In this document: one piece after another, positions 21,927 through 33,567 of the stretch | Numbering within the stretch: the stretch's first letter is position 1 | Layout of the letters: the number at the start of each line of letters is the position of its first letter | Assembly: GCA_034440615.1 (NCBI GenBank) | Contig: JAOTOM010004022.1 | Span: 47,501-111,500 of the forward strand | Direction: 5' to 3' | DNA length: 64,000 bases | Origin: Ashinkailepas kermadecensis | Lineage: Eukaryota; Arthropoda; Thecostraca; Neolepadidae | The notes under the pieces: model-generated | Told to the model about the DNA's origin: nothing | The model's database searches: none | What the model saw: only the letters and a program-made list of their open reading frames with translations | Program-made: the position numbers and the translations under genes

Positions 21927-22612
21927 GGCCGAGCCAGGCAGGGGGAGCAGTGGCCCCTGACGGCGGAGCCAGGCGGGGGGAGCAGTGGCCCCTGACGGCG
22001 GAGCCAGGCAGGGGAGCAGTGGCCCCTGACGGCGGAGCCAGGCAGGGGGAGCAGTGGCCCCTGACGGCGGAGCCAGGCGGGGAGCAGTGGCCCCTGACGG
22101 CGGAGCCAGGCGGGGGAGCAGTGGCCCCTGACGGCGGAGCCAGGCGGGGGAGCAGTGGCCCCTGACGGCGGAGCCAGGCGGGGGGAGCAGTGGCCCCTGA
22201 TGGCGGAGCCAGGCAGGGGGAGCAGTGGCCCCTGACGGCGGAGCCAGGCAGGGGGCAGGGCCCTGACGGCGGAGCCAGGCGGGGGAGCAGTGGCCCCCTG
22301 ACGGCGGAGCCAGGCGGGGGGAGCAGTGGCCCCTGACGGCGGAGCCAGGCAGGGGGAGCAGTGGCCCCTGACGGCGGAGCCAGGCGGGGGAGCAGTGGCC
22401 CCTGACGGCGGAGCCAGGCAGGGGGAGCAGTGGCCCCTGACGGCGTAGCCAGGCGGGGGAGCAGTGGCCCCTGACGGCGGAGCCAGGCAGGGGAGCAGTG
22501 GCCCCTGACGGCGGAGCCAGGCAGGGGGAGCAGTGGCCCCTGACGGCGTAGCCAGGCGGGGGGAGCAGTGGCCCCTGACGGCGGAGCCAGGCAGGGGGAG
22601 CAGTGGCCCCTG
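21927..22612. repeat. 33-36-bp G-run minisatellite, about 20 copies
   Basis: The unit is approximately GACGGCGGAGCCAGGC followed by 3-6 G, then AGCAGTGGCCCCT. Length varies mainly in the G run. One copy near 22,250-22,260 is shortened. Two copies carry GTAGCC in place of GAGCC. Long Pro/Gly/Ala frames on the minus strand are artefacts. Confidence 0.97.
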
Positions 22613-22801
22613 ACGGCGACAACGCCAGCAATGTCCTCCCCTTTCTCAGAAACTCCACGGGCCTCCAATCCTTTTCTATGTCCGTGGAGTTCTCTTTCGT
22701 TCAGCCGTGGGATGAACGAGACCGAAGTGATGATTATGAAGATATGTGTCCCGCAAGGAAGTATTTTCTTTCACTCTCCCTGATCCGGTTAGGAATTCGC
22801 T

Positions 22802-23280
22802 TATATGGTTAGTACGCTGGGTCGGTTATGGACTCTGGGGGTCGTAAGAAGGCGATTGGGGCAGTCATGAGCAGGGGTGTAGCTTTGTGTGTTTTGGGGA
22901 GGACAGTTCCCCTCCCCCAATGTTGGCTTTTCCCCTCTATTAATTTCAATTTTTAACATGGGACCCTAAGTGACAAGCCCCCCAATCCATTTGGGTTCGC
23001 CCATTGCCTTCATGTATTGTGACCTCTCAATAATTTTCGGAAACCTACACCTATGGTCATGAGCCCTGTTGAGAGCGCTTTGAAGCCAAGCTGGAGATGA
23101 TTTAACTCGGCCATTGGTCTCGATATAGTTGGCCTGTAGCACACCTTGAATAGCGAGAGCTTTGCACACCATTGATCCAAGAGACTTGTGTGATCCGAAA
23201 AACTTCGTACAAGTTTGGTGCAAAGAACTCACCTCGGCTTTAACTTGATCCACCGGATTGGCATGATTCTGGCACGCGTG
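22802..23280 (-). pseudogene. Unidentified coding-like frame interrupted by a MITE
   Basis: On the minus strand, 23,064-23,280 encodes an uninterrupted, normally composed protein segment. It includes SSLHQTCTKFFGSHKSLGS, CKALAIQGVLQANYIETNG and SPAWLQSALNRAHD. This looks more like genuine coding sequence than the low-complexity frames common in this window. At the codons for AHD the 184-bp MITE begins. If the MITE and one copy of its duplication are skipped, the frame continues through about 20 more codons to a TAA near 22,802. I do not recognise the family; it could be an exon of a host gene or part of a transposon protein. Its upstream limit is a TGA near 23,280, so no start codon is assigned. 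Confidence 0.4.
22872..23055. mobile_element. hAT-like MITE, 184 bp, with perfect 8-bp duplication
   Basis: The left end CAGGGGTGTAG and the right end CTACACCTATG (CATAGGTGTAG read inward) match at 9 of 11 positions. GTCATGAG lies on both sides, at 22,864-22,871 and 23,056-23,063. The element has interrupted a minus-strand reading frame (see 22,802-23,280). No transposase inside. Confidence 0.8.
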
Positions 23281-23289
23281 CCTTCACGC

Positions 23290-24280
23290 CAGATGTCTGT
23301 TGGGCCGCGCCCGTGACATTGGTCCGGTATTGGGCCGACCTGGGCGGCGATATTGGGCCGGTATTGGGCCGACCTGGGCCGCGATATCGGCTTGAGGTGG
23401 TTGGGACGGCATGGTTAGACGTACAACACGTAGCCAACATCGGCCTGCTATCGCTCGGAGGTGGTCCGACGGTTGGTACAGCGTTTGCCCGCTGTCTGTT
23501 TGCCGTGAGGACGCTCTGACAATGACGTGGAGCCCGCAGACGGCTGCCCACCCTAGTACTGCGGTGGGCTCCTGCGAGTTCCCAAGGCAGTGCCGGGGTT
23601 TGACAGCCTCACAGCCCTCTGACAGTCCCACGGCAGCCTAGCGACCCGACGCCATTGCGGAAGTCTCCGTCCCCCTGACAGGTGCAGCCACTCAGACCAG
23701 TCCCACTACTTCTTGGTTCCAGGACCGTCTAGCAGTGCCAGTGACATCTGGAGTCTCAGAGGTCTTTGAAAGTTAAAGAGCCTTATGGCAGCCCCAAGTC
23801 ACGTAATTCCTGGGCCTCCGGCAGTCACCAGGCTCGGTCAATCTCAGGACCGGCTGGTCGTTGGTAGGTTCCAGGTTCTCTTGACTGTTTCAGACCGTTA
23901 TGGTTTCCCAATGTTTCTGGTGGTCTTAGGGCTTCAAGGAACACACTTTTATCAAAGCAGGCATACAGTCAAGGTGAATGAGCGGACTTGGTCCGCGCCC
24001 AAGGCTTTTTACGGAGGGGATCCATGTTCCAAAATTAATAGGATGCAGTGAAAAATACTGTGTAGAAGAAAGCGGAAAATAGCATGGTTAGTGTGATCAT
24101 GAATCACTCTCCTCTACTCACGCCAATCACTCCCTATGGTTCACGTGGAAGTACCAGAGTGACGTGAGAACACCTTCACAGGTGTGTACAGAATTAACAA
24201 AATACAAACCAAAGTAGCCTTCTCCCATGGCTGGTATGCATGCACGTGCCTGGCTAGGGCTGGAAACTTTTGACTTTTTG
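23290..24280. other. Short repeats and unique DNA, no gene recognised
   Basis: A roughly 40-bp unit containing GGTATTGGGCCGACCTGGG occurs twice at about 23,319-23,398. The rest, to about 23,900, is loosely repetitive (CAGTCCCA, GGCAGTC and similar). No exon was supported. Confidence 0.35.
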
Positions 24281-24284
24281 ACAT

Positions 24285-24530
24285 GACTTTTTCCTGGATG
24301 TTCTCCGTCCAGAACATCATCCTCTCTACAGAATGGTCCACTCCTTTTTCCAAGAGATGAATGGAGTTGTTTGAAGATTAGGTACTGCAAACTCATTAGG
24401 TACCGTTTGCCCAACACTGCCAGGCAAGTACAAAAATGTTTGATATCAGGAGATAAACATTATCTTCTCCAACCTGGAATACTCAAAATGCTCAAAATCA
24501 AGGATTCCAAAGCATAAATCCAACCCTGTA
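24285..24530. repeat. Interspersed repeat, copy 1 of 2
   Basis: This stretch aligns by eye with 28,848-29,095. Shared blocks include TTCCTGGAT, CCAGAACATCATCCTCTC (CCAGAATATTATCCTCTC in the other copy), a TTGAATGG/ATGAATGG step, and a terminal CAAGGATT..AA..ATAAATCCA. Divergence is substantial and no ends or duplications were found, so its class is unknown. Confidence 0.55.
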
Positions 24531-26394
24531 CCCGGCCGCCTACCGGCTTGTCACCATCTGTGCGACCACCTTTAAAAATAGTTCGAATTCTTGCTGCGGT
24601 GACTATGGATCAGAAAATTCTTGCTGGGATACTTTATATTTCGAAGCAGAGTTTGTTTCGTGAACCCTGCCCCACTACCCGAACTACGAGTTCCCGTTCA
24701 ACGGCAGAATTTTGACCGAAGGTTTAACGTACCGCAAATGCACCGACACGGCCACCCCGGTAGCTCGTCCCCGACCTTATCAGCCTGTTGCCTACTGACC
24801 CTGCCAGTCGGGGACTAAATGCGAGCGCGTGAAGCGACTCTAACCCTGTCTTGCCAGGACAGGGGAGACCAGTATCAGTGCAGGCCACCGCTTTTACCAA
24901 CTGACTCCCGGGGCGGCAAAGTGGCACCCAGGTGGCACCACCACCTTGCGATGGTGCTGCCGCCTGGGTAGCGGTTATGTACTATTGGTGTATCACTTCT
25001 TCACCAGAAGCGATCTGTGAGAGGACATTGGCAATTAGTTTCTTTCAGCTTTCAGAAGTCGAGTTCGCACCCTCGGTTTTCCCAGTTTGCAAACGAGATA
25101 GAGCGATTCTGCTCAAATAGATGTAACAGAGTTCAAGTAAACCTGACGCTTAGTCCACATTTCAAGTTTTGCATGTTATATAACTTCAGCATCGTTTTCT
25201 AAAGTTATGTAAAAAGAAATTGATCAGAGATTTAGTTCACCACCGTAGGAAGGAAATAATGACGTCATTTTTCTGTGATTTAAATCAATTCTGTTTCACG
25301 ACCCACACAAAACTATGCGTCATAAAATATAATCGATTTCATTCACAGCAAAAATAGGTCGTTTTTTCGCATGGTGGTGAAGCAGATCTCAGGCACTTTT
25401 GTATCCATGACACCAGGCAATGTGATCTCTCCCGACGGATCAGTTCACGTCGCCTCCTCGCAAGCCACGCACCACCTCAGTCAGAATTGTGAGGACGCGA
25501 GGGCGGGCCACTTGACATACTCTGACCCGGCCGTCACCGCGACACCGCCTCGTGTCGCGATCTTCAGTTCGCTGTCATTCTTTGATGCACCGTGATCACT
25601 GAGGGGAATATCATGCAGACATGTAGTTGGAGGCAACAAATGGATTCAATACTACCTCTATGAGAGATTGAGCGTGCGTGAGTAGCTACCCCGTTAAGTT
25701 TAATGCTAGCTTCACAGACGTCGCCCACGACCTCCTTAATTCCGATGAGTGGAATCCCCACGGCTACAGCTGACTGGTATGAGGAGCGTAAATAATGTGT
25801 TAACTGGAATGACACTCCCTCGAACAGTGATAAACAACGATCTCTACGTGGAGTACTTGATTCTTGTCTTTTATGTAAACATGTGAAACGTTCTAGAAAC
25901 ATGGCAAACGTTAATTCTTTGGCTCGTATGTTGTCAGTTATAACCGTGTAATTCACAATCTGTGTAGAGTATGTTAACTTTTCGGCATACTGTCATGTTT
26001 TACTTTTATTTCAAATTGTATTTTGTACAATGCCGGGGAAGCATGGTAGCCTGCATGGTGCGGTGACGCAGAGCCCGCGTCACCGCTTCTGCAAGAAGCC
26101 GCCCTCAGCCATCAAAGCCGTTGTCTGGCGCTTGGGGATCCGCACGTGGAAATGATCGGGTCGTTTGGTTTGGCGTGCACGCCCACCGATGGACTTTGTT
26201 TACACAGTGAAGCATTGCCGCTGTGCACATGCTGAGTGTACAGCACTGGTGGCCGTCTGTGTGGTGCCAGGCGTGCACTGGTGGCCGTCTGTGTGGCGCC
26301 GCTGCCCGCTGCCGCCCGGCCGCGGCCGCTCCGACTGAGATAGCGCCGGCGTGCAGGGCGCTGCAAATGTGTCGGCGTACGTGCCGCCGCTGGG
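24531..26394. other. Unique DNA, no gene recognised
   Basis: No domain, tandem array or transposon end could be supported. GC content rises toward 26,300. Confidence 0.3.
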
Positions 26395-27045
26395 GCCGGG
26401 TCTGTGTCGGCGACAGACCGACGGCTGCCGCTAGGGCCGGGTCTGTGTCGGCGACAGACCGGCTGCTGCCGCTGGGGCCGGGTCTGTGTCGGCGACAGAC
26501 CGACGGCTGCCGCTGGGGCCTAGTCTGTGTCGGCGACAGACCGACGGCTGCCGCTGGGGCCGGGTCTGTGTCGGCGACAGACCGACGGTTGCCGCTGGGG
26601 CCGGGTCTGTGTCGGCGACAGACCGACGGCTGCCGCTGGGGCCGGGTCTGTGTCGGCGACAGACCGACGGCTGCCGCTGGGGCCGGGTCTGTGTCGGCGA
26701 CAGACCGACGGCTGCCGCTGGGGCCTAGTCTGTGTCGGCGACAGACCGACGGCTGCCGCTGGGGCCGGGTCTGTGTCGGCGACAGACCGACGGTTGCCGC
26801 TGGGGCCGGGTCTGTGTCGGCGACAGACCGACGGCTGCCGCTGGGGCCGAGTCTGTGTCGGCGACAGACCGACGGCTGCCGCTGGGGCCGGGTCTGTGTC
26901 GGCGACAGACCGGCTGCTGCCGCTGGGGCCGGGTCTGTGTCGGCGACAGACCGACGGCTGCCGCTGGGGCCGGGTCTGTGTCGGCGACAGACCGACGGCT
27001 GCCGCTGGGGGCCGGTTCTGTGTCGGTGACAGACCGGCTGCTGCT
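26395..27045. repeat. 41-bp minisatellite, about 16 copies
   Basis: The unit GGGCCGGGTCTGTGTCGGCG plus ACAGACCGACGGCTGCCGCTG repeats every 41 bp with few variants (CTAGTCTG near 26,520 and 26,725; GGCTGCTG for GACGGCTG at three copies). The variant copies at about 26,520 and 26,725 are five units apart, which suggests a block duplication inside the array. Long plus-strand frames are artefacts. Confidence 0.97.
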
Positions 27046-27404
27046 GGTACGGACAGAGTTCGCCGAGACCGCCGGGCTTCTGCCGTGCAGAATTTCTTCA
27101 GTTTTTTTTAGATAGATTCGTCAAAATACCGCCAGTAGCATCTATTTTTGGCAGCATTTTTTGTTTGTTTGTTTGCTCAGGCGACCCTCACAGGTCGTTA
27201 AATATATGTCGTCCAAAGATAATTTCGAAAGACTACTATCGGTTGTGGTATTTTGTGGTAAAGTAAGGGCATTTCGAATGGATATGTCATGCACTCTAGT
27301 GTAATTTGCAGCTTTCGGCAGTATGTTGTTGGGGTGAGTTTTGAGTTAACTACGCGAAGATAGTTCACGTTTAACCAAGAGCTTTTCCCAAGAGTTTACC
27401 CAAG

Positions 27405-27520
27405 AGCAGTGCGACAGTGCAGCACTGTAGCATTGTAGCAACATGGCACTGCAGCAATGTAGCGGTGTAGCAGTGTGGCAGTGCAGCAGTGTGACAGTAT
27501 AGTAGTGTAGCTGAATGGCA
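27405..27520. repeat. Degenerate GCAGTGTAG-type short repeat
   Basis: About a dozen loosely repeated 8-9-bp units such as GCAGTGTAG, GCAACATG and GCAGTGTG. Confidence 0.7.
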
Positions 27521-27689
27521 GTGAGGAAATTCAGGCCCACTCGGGCCCGCCTCTGATCCCCGTGGCTCCCGTGTGGCGGCGTGGCCGATTGTGCCGGCCT
27601 GTGTGTGCCCGTCACCGCCGCGGCACGTGCCGAGCTGAGCCACCGTGACGGGCTCCAGACATGTCGCGACGGCCGTGTTGTGGTCTGTG

Positions 27690-28372
27690 GTGGGGTACGG
27701 TACAGCTGGTGAGGTACGGTACAGCTGGTGACTGCGGTGCTATGTAGCCGGTGGGTACCCTGCCGACGGCCGTGTTGTACTCTGTGGTGGGGTACGATAC
27801 AGCTGGTGAGGTACGGTGCTATGTCGTGCTATGGTGGGTACCTTGCCGAGGGCCGTGTTGTGGTCTGTGGTGGTGTACGGTACAGATGGTGACTGCGGTG
27901 CTATGTAGCCGGTGGGTACCCTGCCGACGGCCGTGTTGTGGTCTGTGGTGGTGTACGGTACAGCTGGTGACTGCGGTGCTATGTAGCCGGTGGGTACCCT
28001 GCCGACGGCCGTGTTGTACTCTGTGGTGGGGTACGGTACAGCAGGTGACTGCCGTGCTATGTAGCCGGTGGGTACCCTGCCGACGGCCGTGTTGTGATCT
28101 GTGGTGGTGTACGGTACAGATGGTGCGGGTGTTGTGCGGGGGCGACGGGGTTGGGGGAAGCAGGTGACTGCCGTGCTATGTAGCCGGTGGGTACCCTGCC
28201 GACGGCCGTGTTGTGATCTGTGGTGGTGTACGGTACAGATGGTGACTGCGGTGCTATGTAGCCGGTGGGTACCCTGCCGACGGCCGTGTTGTGGTCTGTG
28301 GTGGGGTACAGTACAGCTGGTGAGGTACGGTGCTATGTCGTGCTATGGTGGGTACCCTGCCGAGGGCTGTGG
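27690..28372. repeat. About 78-bp minisatellite, 8-9 units
   Basis: GTAGCCGGTGGGTACC recurs at about 27,744, 27,905, 27,983, 28,061, 28,180 and 28,258, mostly 78 bp apart. Variant units with GAGGTACGGTGCTATGTCG occupy 27,806-27,840 and 28,322-28,350. An unrelated G-rich insert lies at about 28,125-28,160. Each unit has GGTACAGCTGGTGACTGCGG and a TGTTGTGGTCTGTGGTGG stretch. Confidence 0.93.
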
Positions 28373-28664
28373 CTCGGCCGTGCCGGGCAGCCTCGGCGCA
28401 GTTGATAGTGTACGCCCACACCCACGCAAGATACGCTCCAACGGTTGGACGAAAGGAGTGTGGAGATTCACAACTGCTCCGAAATAGCTTTTTTCCGACG
28501 TTGCGCTGTCAGGAAGTTTGTTGTTAGTTATTGACCATACAATTATTGACCCGAGTACTTCCATTATTACATTGTGGGAGGAGTTTTATTTGGGATGAGC
28601 AGTTGATAAGTAGAACCGCACAAGGAAATTGGATAACGCGGGATGGGCGCTAAACGACCAAACC

Positions 28665-28700
28665 TGGTCGACGCGCCCTAAAACTCAAATAACCAACCAA
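28665..28700 (+). mobile_element. LINE 3'-end remnant
   Basis: TGGTCGACGCGCCCTAAAAC followed by TCAAATAACCAACCAA matches the tail that directly follows the LINE coding end at 37,831. Similar tails lie at 52,734, 53,644 (inverted) and 60,425. No coding part is recognisable upstream, so it would be a severely 5'-truncated copy. Confidence 0.5.
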
Positions 28701-28847
28701 GGACAACGCGGGGATACCAAAACGGCATGGAAAACGACACTGTTATTTTGGCTAGTTATACTCCTTGACACTACGTCGACTGCGTAACCATTGCGCACAA
28801 GTGCTGCGGCGTACAACCAGCGACGCGGCCACTACCACATTAAGGGT

Positions 28848-29095
28848 TCTTCCTGGATTTTCGACATCCAGAATATTATCCTCTCCAGAAAATTATTTTC
28901 TCATTTTTCTCATTCGGAGGTTGAATGGTGCTGTTTGACAATGAACCGCACTGCGATGAAGTGATCGAGATTCACCGGAATGTGCAAACCGAGATTCTGA
29001 TGTCACAGGTTTGAAAACAAAACACAAATCCAATTCGATTACCCAACGATTTTCCTCTCCTCATCAAGGATTGCGAAGTATAAATCCACCCTCGA
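28848..29095. repeat. Interspersed repeat, copy 2 of 2
   Basis: Relative of 24,285-24,530 in the same orientation. This copy also contains GTTTGACAATGAACCGCACT and ATTCTGATGTCACAGG. No terminal repeats were identified. Confidence 0.55.
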
Positions 29096-29797
29096 CCACA
29101 TAAATGGTTTCCATTATATTTTAGGACTTGAGGGGAACGTTCTTTTAGAGGTGCGGATCTATGGGGTGGGGGCAAAGGGGACATGATCGCCCCGGGAGGC
29201 TGGTTTTTGCCAATATTTTGCACTCATCACATTTTCTCGAAATCCAAGATTTCATCAGATAAATATTGTGTTAAGCTGCCCCGACGAGTGTTGGCTGTTC
29301 AAATCTGATGCGCTTTTCGAAATCGGAGATTTGTATTACACCCGAGACAGGCTTCTGCATCCGACCCTGTTCTTTCAGCATGCCACTGAAGAGCAGAGCT
29401 CCAGCGCGCGCCATGCGCCGTGCGCACGCTGTGCTCTCCAGCTCCCAGCGACAATGGTAGGGGGCCTCAGCTTCCAGCGTATCACATGTCAACCTTGGGA
29501 GGTTGGCGGTGACATCATCGGGCCGCGTTTCCACGCCCCCGGCACAGGCCCCATCCGTGGTCACAGGCAGTGCAGGGCGGCAACAGCCGGACCCTCAACA
29601 CCGTGGTCACGTCACGTCACCTCGCAGTCGCAGTCGCCGCCCGGACGGAGCGTCAGCTTCGGAAGCAGGCGCAGTGAAATGGGCCTCGAGGGCTGACCAG
29701 AAATATCGTCGGTGCTGCAGCTCGCCTATTCTGGAATGGATGTGCGGTTTGTTTTGTTGTGGATGTTTACCCTGCCCCTCCCTCTCCCCCATCCGCC
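29096..29797. other. Unique DNA, no gene recognised
   Basis: Becomes GC-rich from about 29,400 toward the minisatellite. No exon supported. Confidence 0.3.
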
Positions 29798-30325
29798 GCC
29801 GACACGGTGGAGACGTGACCAGTCTACTGCAGTAGCGGCACGGTGGAGACGTGACCAGTCTACTGCAGTAGCGGCACGGTGGAGACGTGACCAGCTGCAG
29901 TAGCGGCACGGTGGAGACGTGACCACTAGCTGCAGTAGCGACACGGTGGAGACGTGACCAGCTGCAGTAGCGGCACGGTGGAGACGTGACCAGCTGCAGT
30001 AGCGACACGGTGGAGACGTGACCAGCTGCAGTAGCGGCACGGTGGAGACGTGACCAGCTGCAGTAGCGACACGGTGGAGACGTGACCAGCTGCAGTAGCG
30101 GCACGGTGGAGACGTGACCATCTGCGGTAGCGACACGGTGGAGACGTGACCGGTCAGCTGCAGTAGCGGCACGGTGGAGACGTGACCAGTCAGCTGCAGT
30201 AGCGGCACGGTGGAGACGTGACCAGCTGCAGTAGCGACACGGTGGAGACGTGACCAGCTGCAGTAGCGGCACGGTGGAGACGTGACCAGCTGCAGTAGCG
30301 GCACGGTGGAGACGTGACCGGTCCA
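29798..30325. repeat. 32-bp minisatellite, about 16 copies
   Basis: The unit is CACGGTGGAGACGTGACCAG followed by CTGCAGTAGCGG, with G/A alternation at the last block (GCGGCAC or GCGACAC). Insertions of TCTA, ACTA, GTCA or similar occur just before CTGCAG in several copies. The G and A unit types alternate fairly regularly between about 29,940 and 30,240, hinting at a 64-bp higher-order repeat. Confidence 0.97.
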
Positions 30326-30436
30326 CGACGCGGCGTCGCGTGATCAGCGACGATTGCGCCCATTCAGCGACGCCTGCGCCGTTTAACTTTGGTTGACGCT
30401 GGAGCTAGTTGTACTGAGTGGTCTGGAATCGGAAGA

Positions 30437-31046
<610 letters not shown>

Positions 31047-31047
<1 letters not shown>

Positions 31048-32204
31048 GTGATGGAAGAAGAAATGGGGAAGAGCGAGGTTGTGGGATGCAGATAAAAACA
31101 GCCACGTATAGTTTCACGAGATAGCAATACTGATCAGACTTTATTTCCTGGTACGAAAACAGTTAGTGGTATACTGTTTGCCTACCTATTTTCCGACTAA
31201 GGGTATATACAGTCTGTCGGAAACAGTTCGCTACCTCTTTGGAGGGCCTCCCAGGCCTCCCAATATTCCCTGTCCTCTTCCGCCATGCGTGCTCGATCGC
31301 TCGAATAGTTTTATATTTGAACACATATCTCCTTTGGGCCAGCAGCTCCATTTTGTTAGGCAGGTAGCCAACTACGTTACTCACCTCCCCACCCACCCAA
31401 GAAAATGTTTCGAATGTTCCACATTGCATGTACTTGACATTGTACGTTTTTTTTAAAATTCAGTGTAGCATAGATCAATATTGAAATCGTTGTAACATCG
31501 GGCCCAATGGAAATCAGTTGATGGTCTCAGCAGAAAATAATAGGCTGAAACGTAAGTTGCTGATGTTTCAGTAAGAGCAGGCCAGTTTTAATATTTTAAC
31601 CAGAGGGTTCTTTCTGCCTGGTATTCTTTATTTCGAGAAACGACTGCGGACAGTCGGCATCGGCTCTGTTGTTGCCTCACGAGCCCGATCTCAGGAGAAC
31701 TTATGCGGAGCCAGTTTTTCCTGCCCGTAAACGACGGCAACTGCGGATTTAGTCGGGTCGGGAGATTAGCGCTGATGGACCGACGTCCGCATATATCAGT
31801 TTGGTGGTGTGCTCCTGTAAACAGACTCGGCTTGGGTAACACCCAGTGTGGTGGTGGGGGGGGGGGGGGGGGGGGGGCCTAACGTCGTGTCACTGTTTAC
31901 TGCGGCACTCCTCTTCTCTGGCTCGGAAATGTGCAATATATGTGTGGCATCACAGTGTAAGATGCCGGAAACGGATGAATTTTGCCCCTCACATTTCCCC
32001 TCAGCTTTTGATGATGTATCTGCCATTTTTAATCAGAATCATTTGCTGTGGTTAGATTGCAATTGTAGTTGGATATGCTGTCACGCTCATTTACTGGTCG
32101 GCCGGCCGGTAGCCAGCCGATCATTATCAGAGAGCAATGACGATGTTAGCCAAAGTCTTGATCGATGTCTGATCGTAGGCCCAGTGGAGTGCTTGATAGG
32201 CCGA
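31047..32204. other. Unique DNA with a long G run, no gene recognised
   Basis: A run of about 22 G lies near 31,856-31,878. A minus-strand frame at 31,163-31,429 has normal composition (for example RRYVFKYKTIRAIEHAW) but I could not assign a family. Confidence 0.35.
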
Positions 32205-32310
32205 CGGAGGGCAGCTGGCAGTTGTGTCGACCCAGCGTCCTGGTGGGGTGCGACTAACGGAGGGCAGCTGGCAGTTGTCTCGACCCAGCGTCCTGGTGGG
32301 GTGCGACTAT
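32205..32310. repeat. 53-bp tandem duplication
   Basis: CGGAGGGCAGCTGGCAGTTG occurs at 32,205 and 32,258, and the 53-bp copies are nearly identical. A GC- and CpG-rich stretch follows to about 32,720 with no convincing exon. Confidence 0.9.
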
Positions 32311-32837
32311 CGCGGCCTCATCGCTCCTCTCGCCCCAACACCAGAACACAACACTACTCGGCGCCAGCGAGCCGGCCTCGCCGCGCGACGGCACAACGTG
32401 GCACGCGCCGACCTCGCCGCGCTCGGCTGCAACAGGAGCGGCCGCGGCGCGTCGGCTCCGGTGACGCGCGAGGCGGCCGCCGCACGGGCGGGGCATCGGC
32501 GTGCCGGCGGCGCCCGGCGTTCGGGGCCGACAGAGACTAGCCGGGCGTCAGTGACGACCGCGGGCTGGTGGCGCGCGGCAGGACGACGGGCTGCAGGGAG
32601 CCGCTGCTGGCCACCGGAGGAGAGAGACACGGCTTTGGCTGCGGCTGGGGAGCGCCTCGGAGGAGGTGCGAAGGTGTGGCCGCAGAAGTTCCTCAGAGAA
32701 GTGCTGAAGCTTTGATGAGGCAGAACATCAGAGAAGCACCGTTCTGTAGCTACCCGTGTTGTTGCGTCTGTGTCGCAGAAGAGAAGTGCTGGGTTTTTCG
32801 GCTGTCCTACAGAATGATGCAGTGACCGAGGGGACCT

Positions 32838-33015
32838 GCGGGGCTTCGTCTGTTGGCAGGTCTGGTTGGTAGGCCTGGTCGACAGGTCTGGTTGGCAGGT
32901 CTGGTTGGCAGGCCTGGTTGGTAGGTCTGGTTGGTAGGTCTGGTCGACAGGTCTGGTTGGCAGGTCTGGTTGGCAGGCCTGGTTGGCAGGCCTGGTTGGT
33001 AGGTCTGGTTGGCGT
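32838..33015. repeat. 13-bp tandem repeat
   Basis: About 13 copies of AGGTCTGGTTGGC and its variants (AGGCCTGGTTGGT, AGGTCTGGTCGAC). The CGAC variant appears at about 32,879 and 32,943. Confidence 0.95.
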
Positions 33016-33417
33016 CGAAGTTGGCTGTGAGCTGTGATGGTCGGCGTCTCCTAACGTTGCTGCCATCACCATTCTGGCCCCATGCGTTCTAGATATCGAT
33101 AGTGGCCGGGAAAGACGAGCTGATGGTTCGCCAGTTGAACTGACCGTGTGAAGTGCGTCGGGTCTGACCGATGATGTCCACGAGGCAGGGGCCGCGCGTG
33201 GAGTTGATTGCGCGACGGCTCCGGGTGAAGGCTAGTCTTGTGCGTTGTAGGAGTCCGTCAGGGTTGTCTCTCGAGTGACCACCCGTGCAACGTGGACACC
33301 ACCGCGTGGCTCGCTGACAACTGGACCGAGCGGTTGTGCCCACCGTGGAGCGCGGCATCGATAGGGGATCTGAGCGCCTGCAGCGTCCCCGACTGGTGGT
33401 GGTCGAGCACAGCGAGC

Positions 33418-33567
33418 ATGGTGTTCAGGTGGTGTGCCGACGTCGGCCGGCTGGTGGCGCTGGTGCTGCTCCTGCCTCCTGTGTCAGCCACCTTCTTCAC
33501 CATGGACGACGCCAAGTATCAAGGCAAGGTCATACGCGCGCACTCCCGTCAACCGGCTGCACAATAA
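33418..33567 (+). CDS. Candidate secreted-protein first exon or short secreted peptide
   Basis: The ATG at 33,418 has the context GCGAGCATGG, identical to that at 1,545. It opens MVFRWCADVGRLVALVLLLP followed by PVSATFF, a standard signal peptide with a likely cleavage site after VSA. The mature part begins TFFTMDDAKYQGK. The frame runs to a TAA at 33,565-33,567 (49 codons). Alternatively a splice donor could lie at CAAG/GTCATA near 33,538, although GTCATA is a weak donor. The surroundings are GC-rich. I do not recognise the mature sequence. Confidence is lower than for 1,545 because the exon end is unclear. Confidence 0.35.
   Translation: MVFRWCADVGRLVALVLLLPPVSATFFTMDDAKYQGKVIRAHSRQPAAQ

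Noticed and set aside
21138..22668. Frames of 200-260 codons rich in Arg/His/Gly or Pro/Ala/Leu
   Set aside because: They arise from the 11-bp and 34-bp arrays, whose units lack stop codons in most frames on both strands.
26223..27115. Frames of 194-268 codons with Asp-Arg-Arg-Leu-Pro-type repeats
   Set aside because: The 41-bp period cycles through all three frames without stops; no non-repeat protein flanks it.
31163..31429. Minus-strand frame with RRYVFKYKTIRAIEHAW as a DNA-binding protein exon
   Set aside because: The composition is protein-like, but no motif could be matched with confidence and no splice sites frame it.
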